DNA from: Immundisolibacterales bacterium
GTDB lineage: Bacteria > Pseudomonadota > Gammaproteobacteria > HK1
Assembly: GCA_026712715.1 (NCBI GenBank)
Contig: JAPOPW010000024.1
Location: forward strand, 186,001 to 250,000
Length of the DNA: 64,000 nucleotides
Direction: 5' to 3'
This document shows, in pieces, positions 1 through 9,705 of this stretch. Both the position numbers and the translations under genes were made by a program. How positions within the stretch are numbered: the stretch's first letter is position 1; each line of letters starts with the position of its first letter. The notes under the pieces were generated by a model, which did not search any database, was not told the DNA's origin, and saw only the letters and a list, made by a program, of their open reading frames with translations.

Positions 1-207
1 CGCGAACAGGGTGAAGGTATCCCCGGACAGCCCGGCGGCGCGAACGTGCGGAATGGAATTCCGGCCGAGGATGCGATGAACGACACGCTCCATCCGTACC
101 AGGATGCGCGCCTCGGCGGCGAGCGTGCCGGTCGGTCCCGGGCCGCGAAGGACCGCTCCAATCCGGCGGGCCGACGGGGGTTGAACTGGCGCGGACGGCT
201 TCCACAT
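1..207 (-). CDS. dciA: DciA-like DUF721 protein, N-terminal part (cut by window start)
   Basis: Sixty-nine codons read on the minus strand from an ATG at 207 to the window edge with no stop. The visible N-terminus has a short basic leader, then a helical stretch (ARILVRMERVVHRILG) and the start of a beta segment (VRAAGLSGDTFTLFA). This is the usual DUF721 layout of a predicted helix pair followed by a strand-rich core. DciA proteins help load the replicative helicase DnaB in bacteria lacking DnaC. The gene is divergent from secA with 88 bases between the two starts, and DUF721 genes are often found beside secA in gammaproteobacteria. The call rests on this pattern and context, because the C-terminal part is outside the window. 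Confidence 0.6.
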   Translation of the reverse strand, partial: MWKPSAPVQPPSARRIGAVLRGPGPTGTLAAEARILVRMERVVHRILGRNSIPHVRAAGLSGDTFTLFA

Positions 208-295
208 TGGGAATGTGCGTTACCGTAGTCCGGGGACGAATGCGGCCGCGTGCGCGGCCCGCTGCACGGGCGGTTTCTCAGGAGCTCGATAGTAC

Positions 296-3025
296 ATGGT
301 GGCGAACATCCTGCAACGGGTGATCGGATCGCGAAACGAGCGCCTGCTGCGCCGTTATCGCCGAACCGTCGTTGCCGTGAACGAGCTCGAAGAGTCGATG
401 CGAAAGCTCGATGACGCGGGCCTCGCCGGTATCACCGAGACCTTGCGGTCGCGTGTCGCGTCGGGGGAGCCGGTCGACCGTCTGATCCCGGAGGCGTTCG
501 CCGCCGTGCGTGAAGCCGGCCGGCGCACTCTCGAGATGCGCCACTTCGACGTCCAGCTCATCGGCGGGCTCGTGCTGCACGAAGGCCGCATCGCGGAGAT
601 GCGAACGGGCGAGGGCAAGACGCTCGTGGCGACCCTCTCCGCCTATCTGAATGCCCTCGGGGGTGACAGCGTCCACATCGTCACGGTGAACGACTACCTC
701 GCGCGACGCGACGCGGAATGGATGGGCGAGATCTACAACCTGCTCGGCATGACGGTGGGAGTGGTGGTCCCCGGACAGACTCCCGACGAGAAGCGCGAGG
801 CGTACCGGGCGGACATCGTCTACGGAACCAACAACGAGTTCGGCTTCGACTATCTGCGCGACAACATGGCCTTCTCCATGTCCGAGAAGGCCCAGCCGCG
901 CCTCGCCTACGCCATTGTCGACGAGGTCGACTCCATCCTCATCGACGAGGCGCGCACTCCGCTCATCATCTCCGGCCCGTCGGAGGAGAGCTCGGAGCTC
1001 TATCTGCGCATCAACCGCCTGATCCCGAAGCTGGAACGCCAGGAGCGCGAGCCGGCCGACGAAGACGATGTCGTCCCCGGGGACTACTTCGTGGACGAGA
1101 AGACGCGCCAGGCGCACCTTACCGAGACCGGATACCGCAGGGTGGAGGAGCTGCTCGGCGACGAAGGGCTCCTGGGCCGCGACGAGTCGCTCTACGACAC
1201 CGCCAACGTGATGCTGCTGCATCATTTCGACGCCGCCCTTCGCGCCCACTCGCTCTATCACCGGGACGTGCACTACCTCGTGCGCAACGGCGAGGTGATC
1301 ATCGTGGACGAATTCACCGGCCGGACCATGGCCGGACGCCGCTGGTCCGACGGTCTGCATCAGGCGGTGGAGGCCAAGGAGGGGGTCACGATCCGGCAGG
1401 AGAACCAGACCCTCGCCTCGATCACGTTTCAGAACTACTTCCGGCTCTACGACAAGCTTTCCGGGATGACCGGCACCGCGGACACGGAGGCGGCCGAGTT
1501 CCAGCAGATATACGGACTCGAGGTCGCGGTGATCCCGACCCACCTGCCGATGGTCCGCGACGACCGGGCGGACCTCGTCTTTCTCACGAGGGACGAGAAG
1601 TTCCAGGCGATCGTCGATGAAATCGGCGAATGCCGGGAACAGGGCCAGCCGGTCCTCGTCGGCACGGCGTCCATCGAAACCTCGGAGTACCTCTCCGCGC
1701 GGCTGCAAGCGGAAAACGTCCCTCACCAGGTCCTCAACGCGAAGCAGCACGAGCGCGAGGCGCACATCATCGCGCAGGCCGGCAAGCCGGGGACGGTCAC
1801 GATCGCGACCAACATGGCCGGCCGCGGCACCGACATCGTTCTCGGCGGAAACTGGCGGGTGGAGTTCGGCGAGGATGCGGACGAGCAGGTTCGCGGGGAG
1901 TGGAGCGAGCGCCACGACGCGGTGATCGGGGCGGGAGGGCTGCATATCGTCGGTACCGAACGCCACGAATCGCGCCGCGTCGACAACCAGCTCCGGGGAC
2001 GTTCGGGGCGGCAGGGGGATCCCGGTTCGAGCCGCTTCTTCCTGTCGCTGGAGGACGACCTGATGCGGATCTTCGCCGCCGAGCGAGTGTCGGGGCTCAT
2101 GCAGAAGCTCGGCGTCGAGGAAGGGGAGGCGATCGAGCATCGCTGGGTGACGAAGGCGATCGAGAACGCCCAGCGCAAGGTGGAAGGGCGCAACTTCGAC
2201 ATCCGCAAGCAGCTTCTCGAGTACGACGACGTCGCGAACGACCAGCGGCGCGAGATCTACGCCCTCCGCGACGAGCTGATGTCGACGGACGACGTCTCCG
2301 ACATGTACGCGACGGTGCGGACGGACGTCGTGAACGGCACGATCGACGCCTTCATACCGCCGGAGAGCCTCGACGAGCTCTGGGACGTGCCCGGCCTCAC
2401 CCGCGAGCTCGAAACGGAGTTCGGTCTGTCGCTCGACATCCAGGGGTGGCTCGACGCCGAAGACGAGCTCCACGAGGAGCCTCTCCGCGCCCGCATTCTG
2501 GACTCGTTCGAGGCGGCTCACCTCGAGAAGGAGAAGGTGATCGGACGGGAGACCATGCGGGCCGTCGAGAAGGCGGTGATGCTCCAGGTGCTGGACGTCA
2601 TCTGGAAGGAGCACCTGGCCGCGATGGATTTCCTGCGCCAGGGAATTCATCTTCGGGGCTACGCCCAGAAAAACCCCAAGCAGGAGTACAAGCGCGAGTC
2701 CTTCGACATGTTCCGCGCCCTGCTGGAGCGGTTCAAGAGCGAGGTGACGAGGCTCCTTGCCCGGGGCGAGATCCGGGCCGGAGAGGAACCGTCGCCAACC
2801 CCTCCGCCGCCGGCCCCCCCCGTCCAGGTGGAGTACTCGCACGAAGAGGTCAGCGCGATGGCCCTCGAGGCGGAGATGGCTGCCGCGCCGGCCGGCGCCG
2901 GACCCGAGCCGGTGGCGCCGGCCGCCCAACCGTTCGTGCGGGCGGGAAAGAAGGTCGGGCGCAACGAGCCGTGTCCGTGCGGCTCGGGCAAGAAGTTCAA
3001 GCACTGCCACGGGCGCCTGCACTAG
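296..3025 (+). CDS. secA: Preprotein translocase ATPase SecA
   Basis: A 909-residue protein of normal SecA length. It is the motor that pushes unfolded preproteins through SecYEG at the inner membrane using ATP. The Walker A motif MRTGEGKT lies near residue 103. The DEAD-like box [19 protein letters not shown] is near residue 209, the helicase motif [14 protein letters not shown] near residue 503, and RxxGRxGRQGD follows. The C-terminal zinc-binding tail [14 protein letters not shown] binds SecB and lipids, so the protein is complete. The start is the ATG at 296, preceded by CAGGAG about 12 bases upstream. It is divergent from dciA. A Pro/Ala-rich linker of about 40 residues precedes the zinc tail. 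Confidence 0.98.
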   Translation: MVANILQRVIGSRNERLLRRYRRTVVAVNELEESMRKLDDAGLAGITETLRSRVASGEPVDRLIPEAFAAVREAGRRTLEMRHFDVQLIGGLVLHEGRIAEMRTGEGKTLVATLSAYLNALGGDSVHIVTVNDYLARRDAEWMGEIYNLLGMTVGVVVPGQTPDEKREAYRADIVYGTNNEFGFDYLRDNMAFSMSEKAQPRLAYAIVDEVDSILIDEARTPLIISGPSEESSELYLRINRLIPKLERQEREPADEDDVVPGDYFVDEKTRQAHLTETGYRRVEELLGDEGLLGRDESLYDTANVMLLHHFDAALRAHSLYHRDVHYLVRNGEVIIVDEFTGRTMAGRRWSDGLHQAVEAKEGVTIRQENQTLASITFQNYFRLYDKLSGMTGTADTEAAEFQQIYGLEVAVIPTHLPMVRDDRADLVFLTRDEKFQAIVDEIGECREQGQPVLVGTASIETSEYLSARLQAENVPHQVLNAKQHEREAHIIAQAGKPGTVTIATNMAGRGTDIVLGGNWRVEFGEDADEQVRGEWSERHDAVIGAGGLHIVGTERHESRRVDNQLRGRSGRQGDPGSSRFFLSLEDDLMRIFAAERVSGLMQKLGVEEGEAIEHRWVTKAIENAQRKVEGRNFDIRKQLLEYDDVANDQRREIYALRDELMSTDDVSDMYATVRTDVVNGTIDAFIPPESLDELWDVPGLTRELETEFGLSLDIQGWLDAEDELHEEPLRARILDSFEAAHLEKEKVIGRETMRAVEKAVMLQVLDVIWKEHLAAMDFLRQGIHLRGYAQKNPKQEYKRESFDMFRALLERFKSEVTRLLARGEIRAGEEPSPTPPPPAPPVQVEYSHEEVSAMALEAEMAAAPAGAGPEPVAPAAQPFVRAGKKVGRNEPCPCGSGKKFKHCHGRLH

Positions 3026-3063
3026 CGCGGAAAAATCACCGATTTCATCACATCGAGTAGACA

Positions 3064-3213
3064 TCACATCCCGAACCCGGGAATGGCCACGCTCTCGTCG
3101 CGCGCGAGCGCGTCACTGATCGTGGAGAACACGGCATCGACCACGCCAGCGGCCTGCGCTTGGGTCATCGAGGCCTGCGCCGCGACGTGGGCCGAGAGGT
3201 CGGACTTCTTCAT
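3064..3213 (-). pseudogene. Truncated HU-family DNA-binding protein
   Basis: A 49-residue reading frame begins MKKSDLSAHVAAQ and runs through a typical HU helix-turn-helix N-terminal half, ending in VAIPGFGM then TGA. Intact HU/IHF proteins of about 90 residues continue from GFG into the DNA-binding beta arm with a conserved proline. That arm is missing here. A strong ribosome binding site (AAAGGAG) sits 7 bases before the ATG, so the 5' end is preserved and only the 3' half has been lost at the junction with the secA flank. The stump still has the dimerisation helices, so it could be expressed but should not bind DNA normally. Confidence 0.75.
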
Positions 3214-3282
3214 TAGTGGCTCCTTTGCGATGGGCGAGCAACGCCCGATGGTAGCGTTCCGTCCCCGGGGCGCCCGGACTCT

Positions 3283-3886
3283 TCACGCCCCGAGAAGCCG
3301 CCGGCCCGGATCCTTGAGCGCCCCATCGGCGGCCAGGTAGTGATAGAGCGTGCTCGTGGGCACCTCGCCGAGCTCGCGGCAGATGTCCGGGATCGAACGG
3401 CTCCGGTCGGCCATCAGGCGTTGGCCGTAGCGCAGCTCCTCCGCGGTCATGATGCGAGGCCGGCCGCCCTTGCGGCCACGCGCCCGGGCCGCCTTCACGC
3501 CCTCGAGCACGCGCTGGCGCATGAGGTTGCGCTCCATCTCCGCGAAGGCAGCCTGGATCTGAAGAAACGCCCTGCCCGCCGGCGTGGTGGTATCCATGGG
3601 CGTGTTGAGCGCGCGGAACCCGATGCCGCGCTGGTCGAGCTCGTCAACGAGGGTGATGAGTTCGCCGGCGCGCCGCCCGGAGACGGTCGAGGTCGAGCAC
3701 GACCAGGACGTCGCCCTCGCGCAGGTAGTCAAGGCACGCACCGAGGTTCGGGCGCTCGGCCGCGGCGCCCGAGGCGTGATCCTCGAAGATCCGCTCGCAA
3801 CCCGCCTCGCCGAGTGCATCGAGCTGCCGGTCGAGGACCTGGCGCCCTTCGGTGGTGGACACGCGGGCGTACCCGATGAGATTCAT
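3283..3886 (-). pseudogene. Serine recombinase (resolvase/invertase), frameshifted
   Basis: The N-terminal frame (from 3886) reads MNLIGYARVSTTEG and continues to VVLDLDRL, with the active-site serine in the RVST motif. The rest continues in another frame from GRRAGELITLVDEL, through the E-helix AFLQIQAAFAEMERNLMRQRVLEG, to a C-terminal Hin-like helix-turn-helix with GRKGGRP. The two halves join perfectly if one C near 3679 is removed, so a single-base insertion broke the gene. The repaired product would be about 200 residues, normal for small resolvases and invertases. Two nested palindromes lie just upstream and may be its crossover site. It sits beside the truncated HU gene, so the whole 3.0-4.0 kb stretch looks like the scar of a mobile element. 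Confidence 0.85.
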
Positions 3887-3894
3887 GGTTGAGC

Positions 3895-3959
3895 GGTCCC
3901 GAAAACCCTTTCACCCCCCAACGTTATCGCAAATAGTTATTTGCGGAGTTGTCGGGACC
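3895..3959. repeat. Nested palindromes upstream of recombinase, candidate crossover/res site
   Basis: An outer inverted repeat GGTCCCGA (3895-3902) pairs with TCGGGACC (3952-3959). Inside it an 18-base palindrome, CGCAAATA-GT-TATTTGCG, spans 3928-3945. The A+T-rich inner palindrome stands out in very GC-rich surroundings. The position, a few bases before the recombinase start, is where small serine recombinases usually keep their recombination and operator sites. The rest of the 3960-4193 stretch up to the next gene has no recognisable gene. Confidence 0.45.
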
Positions 3960-4193
3960 AAAATCGTCCGAATTCGGGGGGTTCGGTGCCGGTTCGCGGG
4001 GCTCCCGACAAACCAGGGTTTCTCGTGACGGATCCGGACACGGACGGAGACATTGCGAGCGGATTCACATCCGACCACGCCAGTACGGTGAGCTTATGAC
4101 GCAAGCAGATCTTGTGTCAGGAGTACCAGCGCTGTTCCCCCAATAGAAAGCTGATAGTCTGCCTTCAGACGCGATTGTTACCGGAGGAGACGA

Positions 4194-4607
4194 ATGTCCG
4201 TACGCACCGCCGCTCTCTCGGCCGCGCTGTCCACTGTTCTCGCACTCGCCTCCACCTTCGCGCAATCGGCATGCGAAGGAACCAATCCGGAGTTCTGCAG
4301 GAAAATGACGATTGGCGGCGCGCTCGCCGATCTGCACGAGATCGGCTCTAGATCTTCCCTGTCAGGCTCTGCCGATCCCAACGCAGGTTCAGTCTTCGCC
4401 ACGCGGGGAAGGATTCTGAACTTCGACGAAGAGTCCGTGCAGCCCCGGAAACGCGTGCAGTTCTACATGGAATTCGAAGACGAAATCGCGAGGCAGGGAA
4501 TGCTCCATCAAAGGATCATGAACGAGACCGATCAATTCAACTTCGACGAAACGGAGTCGACCTACGATAAACGCAACGTCAGATCGGGCTTCCGGGTTAA
4601 GTTCTGA
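4194..4607 (+). CDS. Secreted protein of unknown function
   Basis: A 137-residue protein with an N-terminal signal peptide (MSVRTAALSAALSTVLALASTFAQSA) and two cysteines just after the likely cleavage site (CEGTNPEFC). The remainder is polar and acidic with no motif I recognise. It ends in a strand-like aromatic terminus (SGFRVKF) that resembles the end of an outer-membrane or periplasmic beta structure. A good ribosome binding site (GGAGGAG) is about 7 bases before the ATG. It is followed after 28 bases by a periplasmic solute-binding protein gene on the same strand, so the two are probably co-transcribed and act in the same compartment. Confidence 0.6.
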   Translation: MSVRTAALSAALSTVLALASTFAQSACEGTNPEFCRKMTIGGALADLHEIGSRSSLSGSADPNAGSVFATRGRILNFDEESVQPRKRVQFYMEFEDEIARQGMLHQRIMNETDQFNFDETESTYDKRNVRSGFRVKF

Positions 4608-4635
4608 AGGGGGCCGGAGACACAGGAGAAACGAC

Positions 4636-5697
4636 GTGACAGCGAACGACGCAGCGAAACTGAACCGATCACGATCCACGCCTCACATCCGCCTTCTCCG
4701 TTGGATCCGGTGCGCGACAGCGGCGTTGCTGTTCCTGACTGCCGCAGTTCCGGACATGGCGACCGCACGGAATCAGCCGCTGCAGCTCGTGTCGACGGCG
4801 TGGTCGCCGTTCACCAACCTGCCAGGAGAACCGCGGTTCGCCCTCGATCTGGTCGAGGAGGCTCTTGATCGTATCGGGATCATCGCCGAAACGATCATCG
4901 TGGGCGAGGCCAGGCTGACGCCCTCGCTGTTGAGCGGAACGTACGACGGAAGCGCGGCCCTTTGGAAGGACGCCGAGCGCGAACGCGTGCTGCTGTACTC
5001 GGAGCCGTATCTCGAGAACCGGCTGATCCTCGTCGGGCGTCGGGGCAGTGACGTCTCCGCTACATCGCTGGCCGACCTCGCCGGCAAGCGCATCGCCCTG
5101 GTTGCCGGGTACTCCTATGGAGAGGCGGTCGAGACGGCGGACGGACCGGTCATCATCGACTCGCACAGTCTGGAGGACAGCGTCGCGAAGGTCGTCGGTG
5201 GCGACGTGGACTATACGCTGATGGACGAGCTGGTCATCCAGTACCTCGTCACCGACCACGCAGACGAAGCGCGGACGCGGCTCGCGTTCGGTTCGATGCC
5301 GCTACTCACACGCTCACTCCACCTCGCAATTCAACGGTCGCTTCCCGACGCCGAGTCGATCATCTCGCGGTTCAATGCCGAGCTGCGTGGGATGCTCGCC
5401 GACCGCAGTTATCATCGTCTGCTCCACCTCGATTGGATCCGAGCGGACGTCGATGGCGACGGCCTGAGGGAGTACGTTCCCCACGATGATCGTGTCGGCA
5501 CGCGCCGGCCGGAGCGTTCCTATGAACTCTTCGCGACGGGCAGTGCGACCAAGGAGCCCGACAGGACGCGGCGCTTCTACTTCGGCGGGGATGTCTACGA
5601 AGGATGGTCCACCGTGCCCAACGAGTACAAGGGCCTGGACTTCACCGGACCCAAGCCGAGCCGAGTAACGGTCAGACTCTTCACCTTCAGGTTCTAG
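4636..5697 (+). CDS. Periplasmic solute-binding protein, family 3-like, with a Ca-loop tail
   Basis: A 353-residue exported protein. The start is a GTG at 4636 with AGGAG about 8 bases upstream. A signal peptide covers roughly residues 18-45. The body follows the family 3 extracellular solute-binding fold: QLVSTAWSPFTN at the first strand, YDGSAALWKDAERERVLLYSEPYLENRLILVG as the first-lobe core, and LADLAGKRIALVAGYSYG with DYTLMDELVIQYLV in the second lobe. No permease or ATPase gene is adjacent, so it may be a stand-alone binding or sensing protein. The C-terminal 90 residues after the lobe contain DVDGDGLREYV, a DxDxDG calcium-binding loop of the FG-GAP/EF-hand type, which ordinary transporters lack. 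Confidence 0.75.
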   Translation: MTANDAAKLNRSRSTPHIRLLRWIRCATAALLFLTAAVPDMATARNQPLQLVSTAWSPFTNLPGEPRFALDLVEEALDRIGIIAETIIVGEARLTPSLLSGTYDGSAALWKDAERERVLLYSEPYLENRLILVGRRGSDVSATSLADLAGKRIALVAGYSYGEAVETADGPVIIDSHSLEDSVAKVVGGDVDYTLMDELVIQYLVTDHADEARTRLAFGSMPLLTRSLHLAIQRSLPDAESIISRFNAELRGMLADRSYHRLLHLDWIRADVDGDGLREYVPHDDRVGTRRPERSYELFATGSATKEPDRTRRFYFGGDVYEGWSTVPNEYKGLDFTGPKPSRVTVRLFTFRF

Positions 5698-6006
5698 CTG
5701 GAGCCAACCCGCCGCGGCTCGTGTCGCGTGAAGCCGTATCCGCGGCCCTCCTGAAGAGTCTGGCAGTCTGCGGCACGACCCTGACCGACACGCGCAGGCA
5801 CTCGGCGGATGTTCGAGGAGATGACCTGTGCCGTGTGTGGATGGTCAGCCCTCCCTCGCTCCAGCGGTTTCCGGTCAGTCGCGCGCGGCGACAAGCCAGC
5901 CGAGCATACTTCGCCCACGTCACACGCCAAGTTGCTCGCTCGGCAGCCGTCGGCAGCTTCGCCATCAAGCCCGCGAGGCCCGCTTGCAAACGCCCGAACC
6001 CCGCCG
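5698..6006. other. Convergent intergenic region, no gene recognised
   Basis: About 310 bases lie between the solute-binding protein stop and the M16 peptidase stop. Several frames stay open here, but none has a ribosome binding site, a family motif or a convincing start. No strong hairpin followed by a T run was seen. Confidence 0.5.
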
Positions 6007-8769
6007 TCACCGCGCCGGGTTGTTCGCAAAGTCGCCAGCGCGGAATATCGACATCTTCTCCGGGTCGATGTGCCGGCGCATCGCCGCGAGGAGGTCGTCG
6101 GGCGTCAGCGCCTCGATGGCCGCTTCGCGTTGCGCGACGAACTCCATGGTTCGGTCAAGGTTGAGGGTGGAATCGAGAATCGACGCGAGCGCTTCGTCGC
6201 TCGAGCGTTGGCGCTCCTCGCCGTCGAGGGTGGCGCGCTTTGCCGCCTCCACCTCCTCGGCGGTGAAGCCCCGCTCGAGCGTCCTGTCGAGTTCCTCTCT
6301 GAAAGCCGATACCACCCGGTCGGCATTCTCCGGCGCGAATACCGCGCTGCCGGCGAACGTGGCGATCTCGTCAAACGGGTCCGCACCGAACTGCGCAGCC
6401 ACGGTATAGGAGAGCCCTTCGCGTTCCCGGATGCGGTTGTAGAGCCTTGAACTCAGGAGGTTGGCGGCGATGTCCAGCGCCGGGTAGTCCGCGTGATCGT
6501 CGCGCATCCGAATCCTCAGGGCCGCGACCATCCCGGCATTCGCCTTGTCGGGCATCTCGATGTCGATGCCGACGGCGGGAACGTCCACGAAAGTCCGATG
6601 GATTCGGGCGTAGGGTTCCCTGGCGTTCCAGCCACCAAAAGCCTCTTCGAGGACCGGAACGATCACCTCGGGGTCGAAGTCGCCGACGACCGCTACCGTT
6701 CCGCCTTTCGCTCCGGAGAACGACGCCCAGAAGTCCCGCGCCTGCTCGACCGTGACCGCGTTCCAGCGGGCAATCGCCTCGTCGAAGGTCGGCGTGTAGA
6801 ACACGTGGGCCTCGTCGTAGCCACGATGGAAATGGCGTTGAAAGGCGTTCTCGGCGCGCTCCATGACATCGGCTCGGCGTGCTTCGAAATGGGCCAGGAC
6901 GTTCTCGCGCACCAGTTCGAACTCCGCCGGGTCGAAGGCCGGTTCGCGCAGCGTCTCGGCGAGGAGGCGCAGCACGTCGGGAAGGTTCTCGCGAACCGTG
7001 GTTGCCGAGCCGCTGATGCCGGTCGTGCCGGGGTTCAGGTTGGCCGCGGCCTCGAGGCGAAGCAGCTCGTCACCGACTTCCTGACGTGATCGCCGGGCCG
7101 TTCCGCGCGTCAGCATGAGGGAGGCGGATTCCGCCACCGTGCTCCGGCCCATCAGCGCGTCCTCCGTGCCGTGCCGGAGCGACAAGCTGATGCTCACCTC
7201 GTCGCCCCGGTTCTCCTTCGGCAGGAGCGCCACCTCGACGCCGCCCGCGAGAGTGAGCCGCGTGGTGCGACTCTCGATGTTCGCGGACGTCGGTTCGAAC
7301 GCTTCGCCCCCGGCCACCGACTCGCCCCCGGTGTACCCCGAAACCAGTGCCGCGACATCGGGCGGCGCGGGGATCTCGGCCCGCAGCGGTGTTTCGTCCG
7401 TCGGATGAAAAAAGCCGACCGTGCGGTTCGAGGCCTTCAGGTACGCCGTTGCAACGGCGAGGACATCGTCGGGCGTGACCTCCGTAACACGGTCCCGATG
7501 CACGAACATGAGCCGCCAGTCGCCCACTGCCGCCCAGTACCCCAGCGCCCCGCCAATGGCGCCCGGGTCGTTGAGCTCATTCGCGAAATCGGCCGCGAGT
7601 ATCCTCTTGACACGCTCCACCTCCTCTGCCGTCGGAGGCTCGTCGGCGAAGCCCTGCAAGGTTGCCAGCAGGGCCTCGGCGGCATTGCCGAGGTCCGCCT
7701 CCCGGCGCACAATGGCACCGGCAAGCAACATGCCGGGTTCCTTGAACGCCGCGGTGGACGTAAACGTTTCGGCGGCGAGGCCGGTTTCGACCACGTTCTC
7801 GTAGAGTCGCCCTGCGGGCTGCGCGCCCAACAGATAGTCCAGCACCTGCACCGCAGCGAAATGTTCGTGGGAACCGCTCGGTACGTGATAGACCACCGCT
7901 ATGAGCTGAACGTCGCCCACCCGCTGGAGCGTCACCGTGCGCTCCCCATCTTGGGTGGGCTCGACGGTGTAGGTCTCGTACAACCGGTTGGCGCCGATCC
8001 GGTCCGGGCGCGGGATCGGGCCGAACTTCTCCTCGATCAGCTCCACCGCGCGCTCGGTATCGAAGCGCCCGGCGACCACCAGCACGGCGTTGTCGGGCTG
8101 GTAGTACTTCCGGTAGAAGGCCTGCAGGCGCTCGATGGGCACGTTCTCGATGTCCGCACGGGCGCCGATTGTGGTGTTGCCGTAGTTGTGCCACAGGTAG
8201 GCCGTGGACAGGACTCGCTCCTTGAGAATCCGAACGGGATCGTTTTCGTGCAGCTCCCATTCGTTGCGGACCACGGTCATCTCGGACGCGAGGTCTTTGG
8301 CGGAGATGTACGAATTGACCATGCGGTCCGCCTCGAGGCCGAGCGCCCAGGCGAGGTTGTCGTCCTCGGCCGGCAACGTCTCGTAGTAGCTGGTGCGGTC
8401 GGGAAACGTTGTCGCGTTGTACGACGCGCCGCGCTCGATGAGGTCGCTGGAGATATGGGGATGGTTTGGTGTGCCTTTGAAGACGAGGTGCTCGAGCAGG
8501 TGCGCCATGCCGGTTTCGCCGTAGCCTTCGTGCCGCGAGCCCACCAGGTAGGTGATGTTGACGGTGATCTGCTGCTGGCTCCGGTCGGGCACAAGCAGGA
8601 AACGAAGACCGTTGTCGAGTCGGTACTCGGTGATGCCTTCCACGGTCGCCATCCTGGTTGCGGTTACCGGCGGCGACCCGGCGGGCGTATCGTCCGATGC
8701 CGCTGGCACGGCGGCCGGAGCAATCCAGAGGACAAACGTACCGAGGACGAGGACCTGAATCATTTTCAT
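6007..8769 (-). CDS. M16 (insulinase/pitrilysin-type) zinc metallopeptidase, two-domain
   Basis: A 920-residue exported peptidase. The signal peptide is MKMIQVLVLGTFVLWIAPAAVPA. The first M16 domain holds the inverted zinc motif HLLEH within GMAHLLEHLVFKGTPNH near residue 85, followed by the expected downstream glutamate region (NEWELHEND). The second half is another M16 pair without the HxxEH motif and should be the structural, non-catalytic half that completes the clamshell. The length matches periplasmic pitrilysin-like proteases that degrade small peptides. It stands alone, convergent with the upstream solute-binding protein gene, and is followed upstream by a small exported protein gene on the same strand. 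Confidence 0.92.
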   Translation of the reverse strand: MKMIQVLVLGTFVLWIAPAAVPAASDDTPAGSPPVTATRMATVEGITEYRLDNGLRFLLVPDRSQQQITVNITYLVGSRHEGYGETGMAHLLEHLVFKGTPNHPHISSDLIERGASYNATTFPDRTSYYETLPAEDDNLAWALGLEADRMVNSYISAKDLASEMTVVRNEWELHENDPVRILKERVLSTAYLWHNYGNTTIGARADIENVPIERLQAFYRKYYQPDNAVLVVAGRFDTERAVELIEEKFGPIPRPDRIGANRLYETYTVEPTQDGERTVTLQRVGDVQLIAVVYHVPSGSHEHFAAVQVLDYLLGAQPAGRLYENVVETGLAAETFTSTAAFKEPGMLLAGAIVRREADLGNAAEALLATLQGFADEPPTAEEVERVKRILAADFANELNDPGAIGGALGYWAAVGDWRLMFVHRDRVTEVTPDDVLAVATAYLKASNRTVGFFHPTDETPLRAEIPAPPDVAALVSGYTGGESVAGGEAFEPTSANIESRTTRLTLAGGVEVALLPKENRGDEVSISLSLRHGTEDALMGRSTVAESASLMLTRGTARRSRQEVGDELLRLEAAANLNPGTTGISGSATTVRENLPDVLRLLAETLREPAFDPAEFELVRENVLAHFEARRADVMERAENAFQRHFHRGYDEAHVFYTPTFDEAIARWNAVTVEQARDFWASFSGAKGGTVAVVGDFDPEVIVPVLEEAFGGWNAREPYARIHRTFVDVPAVGIDIEMPDKANAGMVAALRIRMRDDHADYPALDIAANLLSSRLYNRIREREGLSYTVAAQFGADPFDEIATFAGSAVFAPENADRVVSAFREELDRTLERGFTAEEVEAAKRATLDGEERQRSSDEALASILDSTLNLDRTMEFVAQREAAIEALTPDDLLAAMRRHIDPEKMSIFRAGDFANNPAR

Positions 8770-8929
8770 GATGGGCGTCTCCGTGGCGGGCTCGTGCCGA
8801 TTGTGAGCCTGGGCGGCGGGGCGGGGAAGTCATCGTTCCCGCAGGGGTTCGGAACGGCTCCCTCGGTTCGCGCATCGGGGTCGTTCCGGCCCGGGGAACC
8901 GGCGAGCCCGTGGTCTCGGGTGCTTCCCG

Positions 8930-9271
8930 CTATTCTTTCGGATCTTCCAGCGGGAACACTACGATCGGAATCCCTCCGACGCTATCGATGCCGCTTGGCG
9001 GGAACTCTTGTGCCGGCGGAAACGAATCGTTGAAGGATCCGAAGGTACGCTCGACCTGAAGTTCGAACGGTTCGGTCCTGTCACGGTCCATCCACCGGCG
9101 GACCCAATCATCGACGAGCGAATCCTCCGGAAGCATCGTGGCCTCGCCCCACTCGCCGAGCTTCTCGTAGTCCGGGATCGTCTTCTTCACCGCGGCACCA
9201 TCGTTATCCGCAGCGTACGTCACGTTGCACGCGGCGATCAGCAAGCAGGCCATTATGGTCAAGATTCTCAT
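8930..9271 (-). CDS. Small exported or lipoprotein-like protein, unknown function
   Basis: The frame opens earlier, but the natural start is the internal ATG at 9271, which begins a clear signal sequence MRILTIMACLLIAACNVTYA. The LIAAC stretch resembles a lipobox, so the protein (113 residues) may be a lipoprotein. The mature part is acidic and polar (PDYEKLGEWGEATMLPEDSLVDDWVRRWMDRD) and ends in a short hydrophobic strand (IPIVVFPLEDPKE). I recognise no family. It lies 160 bases upstream of the M16 peptidase gene on the same strand. Confidence 0.55.
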   Translation of the reverse strand: MRILTIMACLLIAACNVTYAADNDGAAVKKTIPDYEKLGEWGEATMLPEDSLVDDWVRRWMDRDRTEPFELQVERTFGSFNDSFPPAQEFPPSGIDSVGGIPIVVFPLEDPKE

Positions 9272-9705
9272 GGGTTCTTCACTCGTGCTTCGATCCGGTA
9301 GGTGCTCGACCGTTGCGAAGACCACAAATCCGGTCTACTAGTTCGCCCAACCGACAGGAATTGACCTGAGCCTTGGCATCGGGCGGTTCGATGCGGCAGA
9401 CGACCCGAAAAAACGAGATCCATCGCTGCCTCCATGGGGAGGATACTGAACCTGCCCAATACGCGCGGTCAATCCCCCTCGGCAGTCCAATCTGGTGCAG
9501 ACTCTCGGGCAGCATGCTGGATGACGAGTAGGTTCGTGAACTGTGCAGCTGCACGCCGACGACGGAACACATGCCAGTTCAAGAACGTATCTTTATATGC
9601 AACATAACGTTCTTTATGCACCTGACTCGGTGTACGCTCCCGTTCCATGTTCCCCGACCTGGTCCCAGTCGGAGGCCCGCGCGCCCTCCCCCACCCGCGC
9701 GGCGC
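9272..9705. other. Intergenic region with an 8-base inverted repeat at 9581-9614
   Basis: No gene was recognised. The only structure is AAGAACGT (9581-9588) facing ACGTTCTT (9607-9614), a perfect inverted repeat with an A+T-rich 18-base centre. It lies about 90 bases before the likely start of the broken tyrosine recombinase. It could be an operator or promoter element of that gene. Confidence 0.4.

Noticed and set aside
46-228. Short forward frame before secA
   Set aside because: It overlaps the DciA-like gene on the other strand, which has the better motif and context.
278-3067. Long open frame antisense to secA
   Set aside because: It mirrors a clear SecA gene. High GC content leaves antisense frames open, and the product has no recognisable domain.
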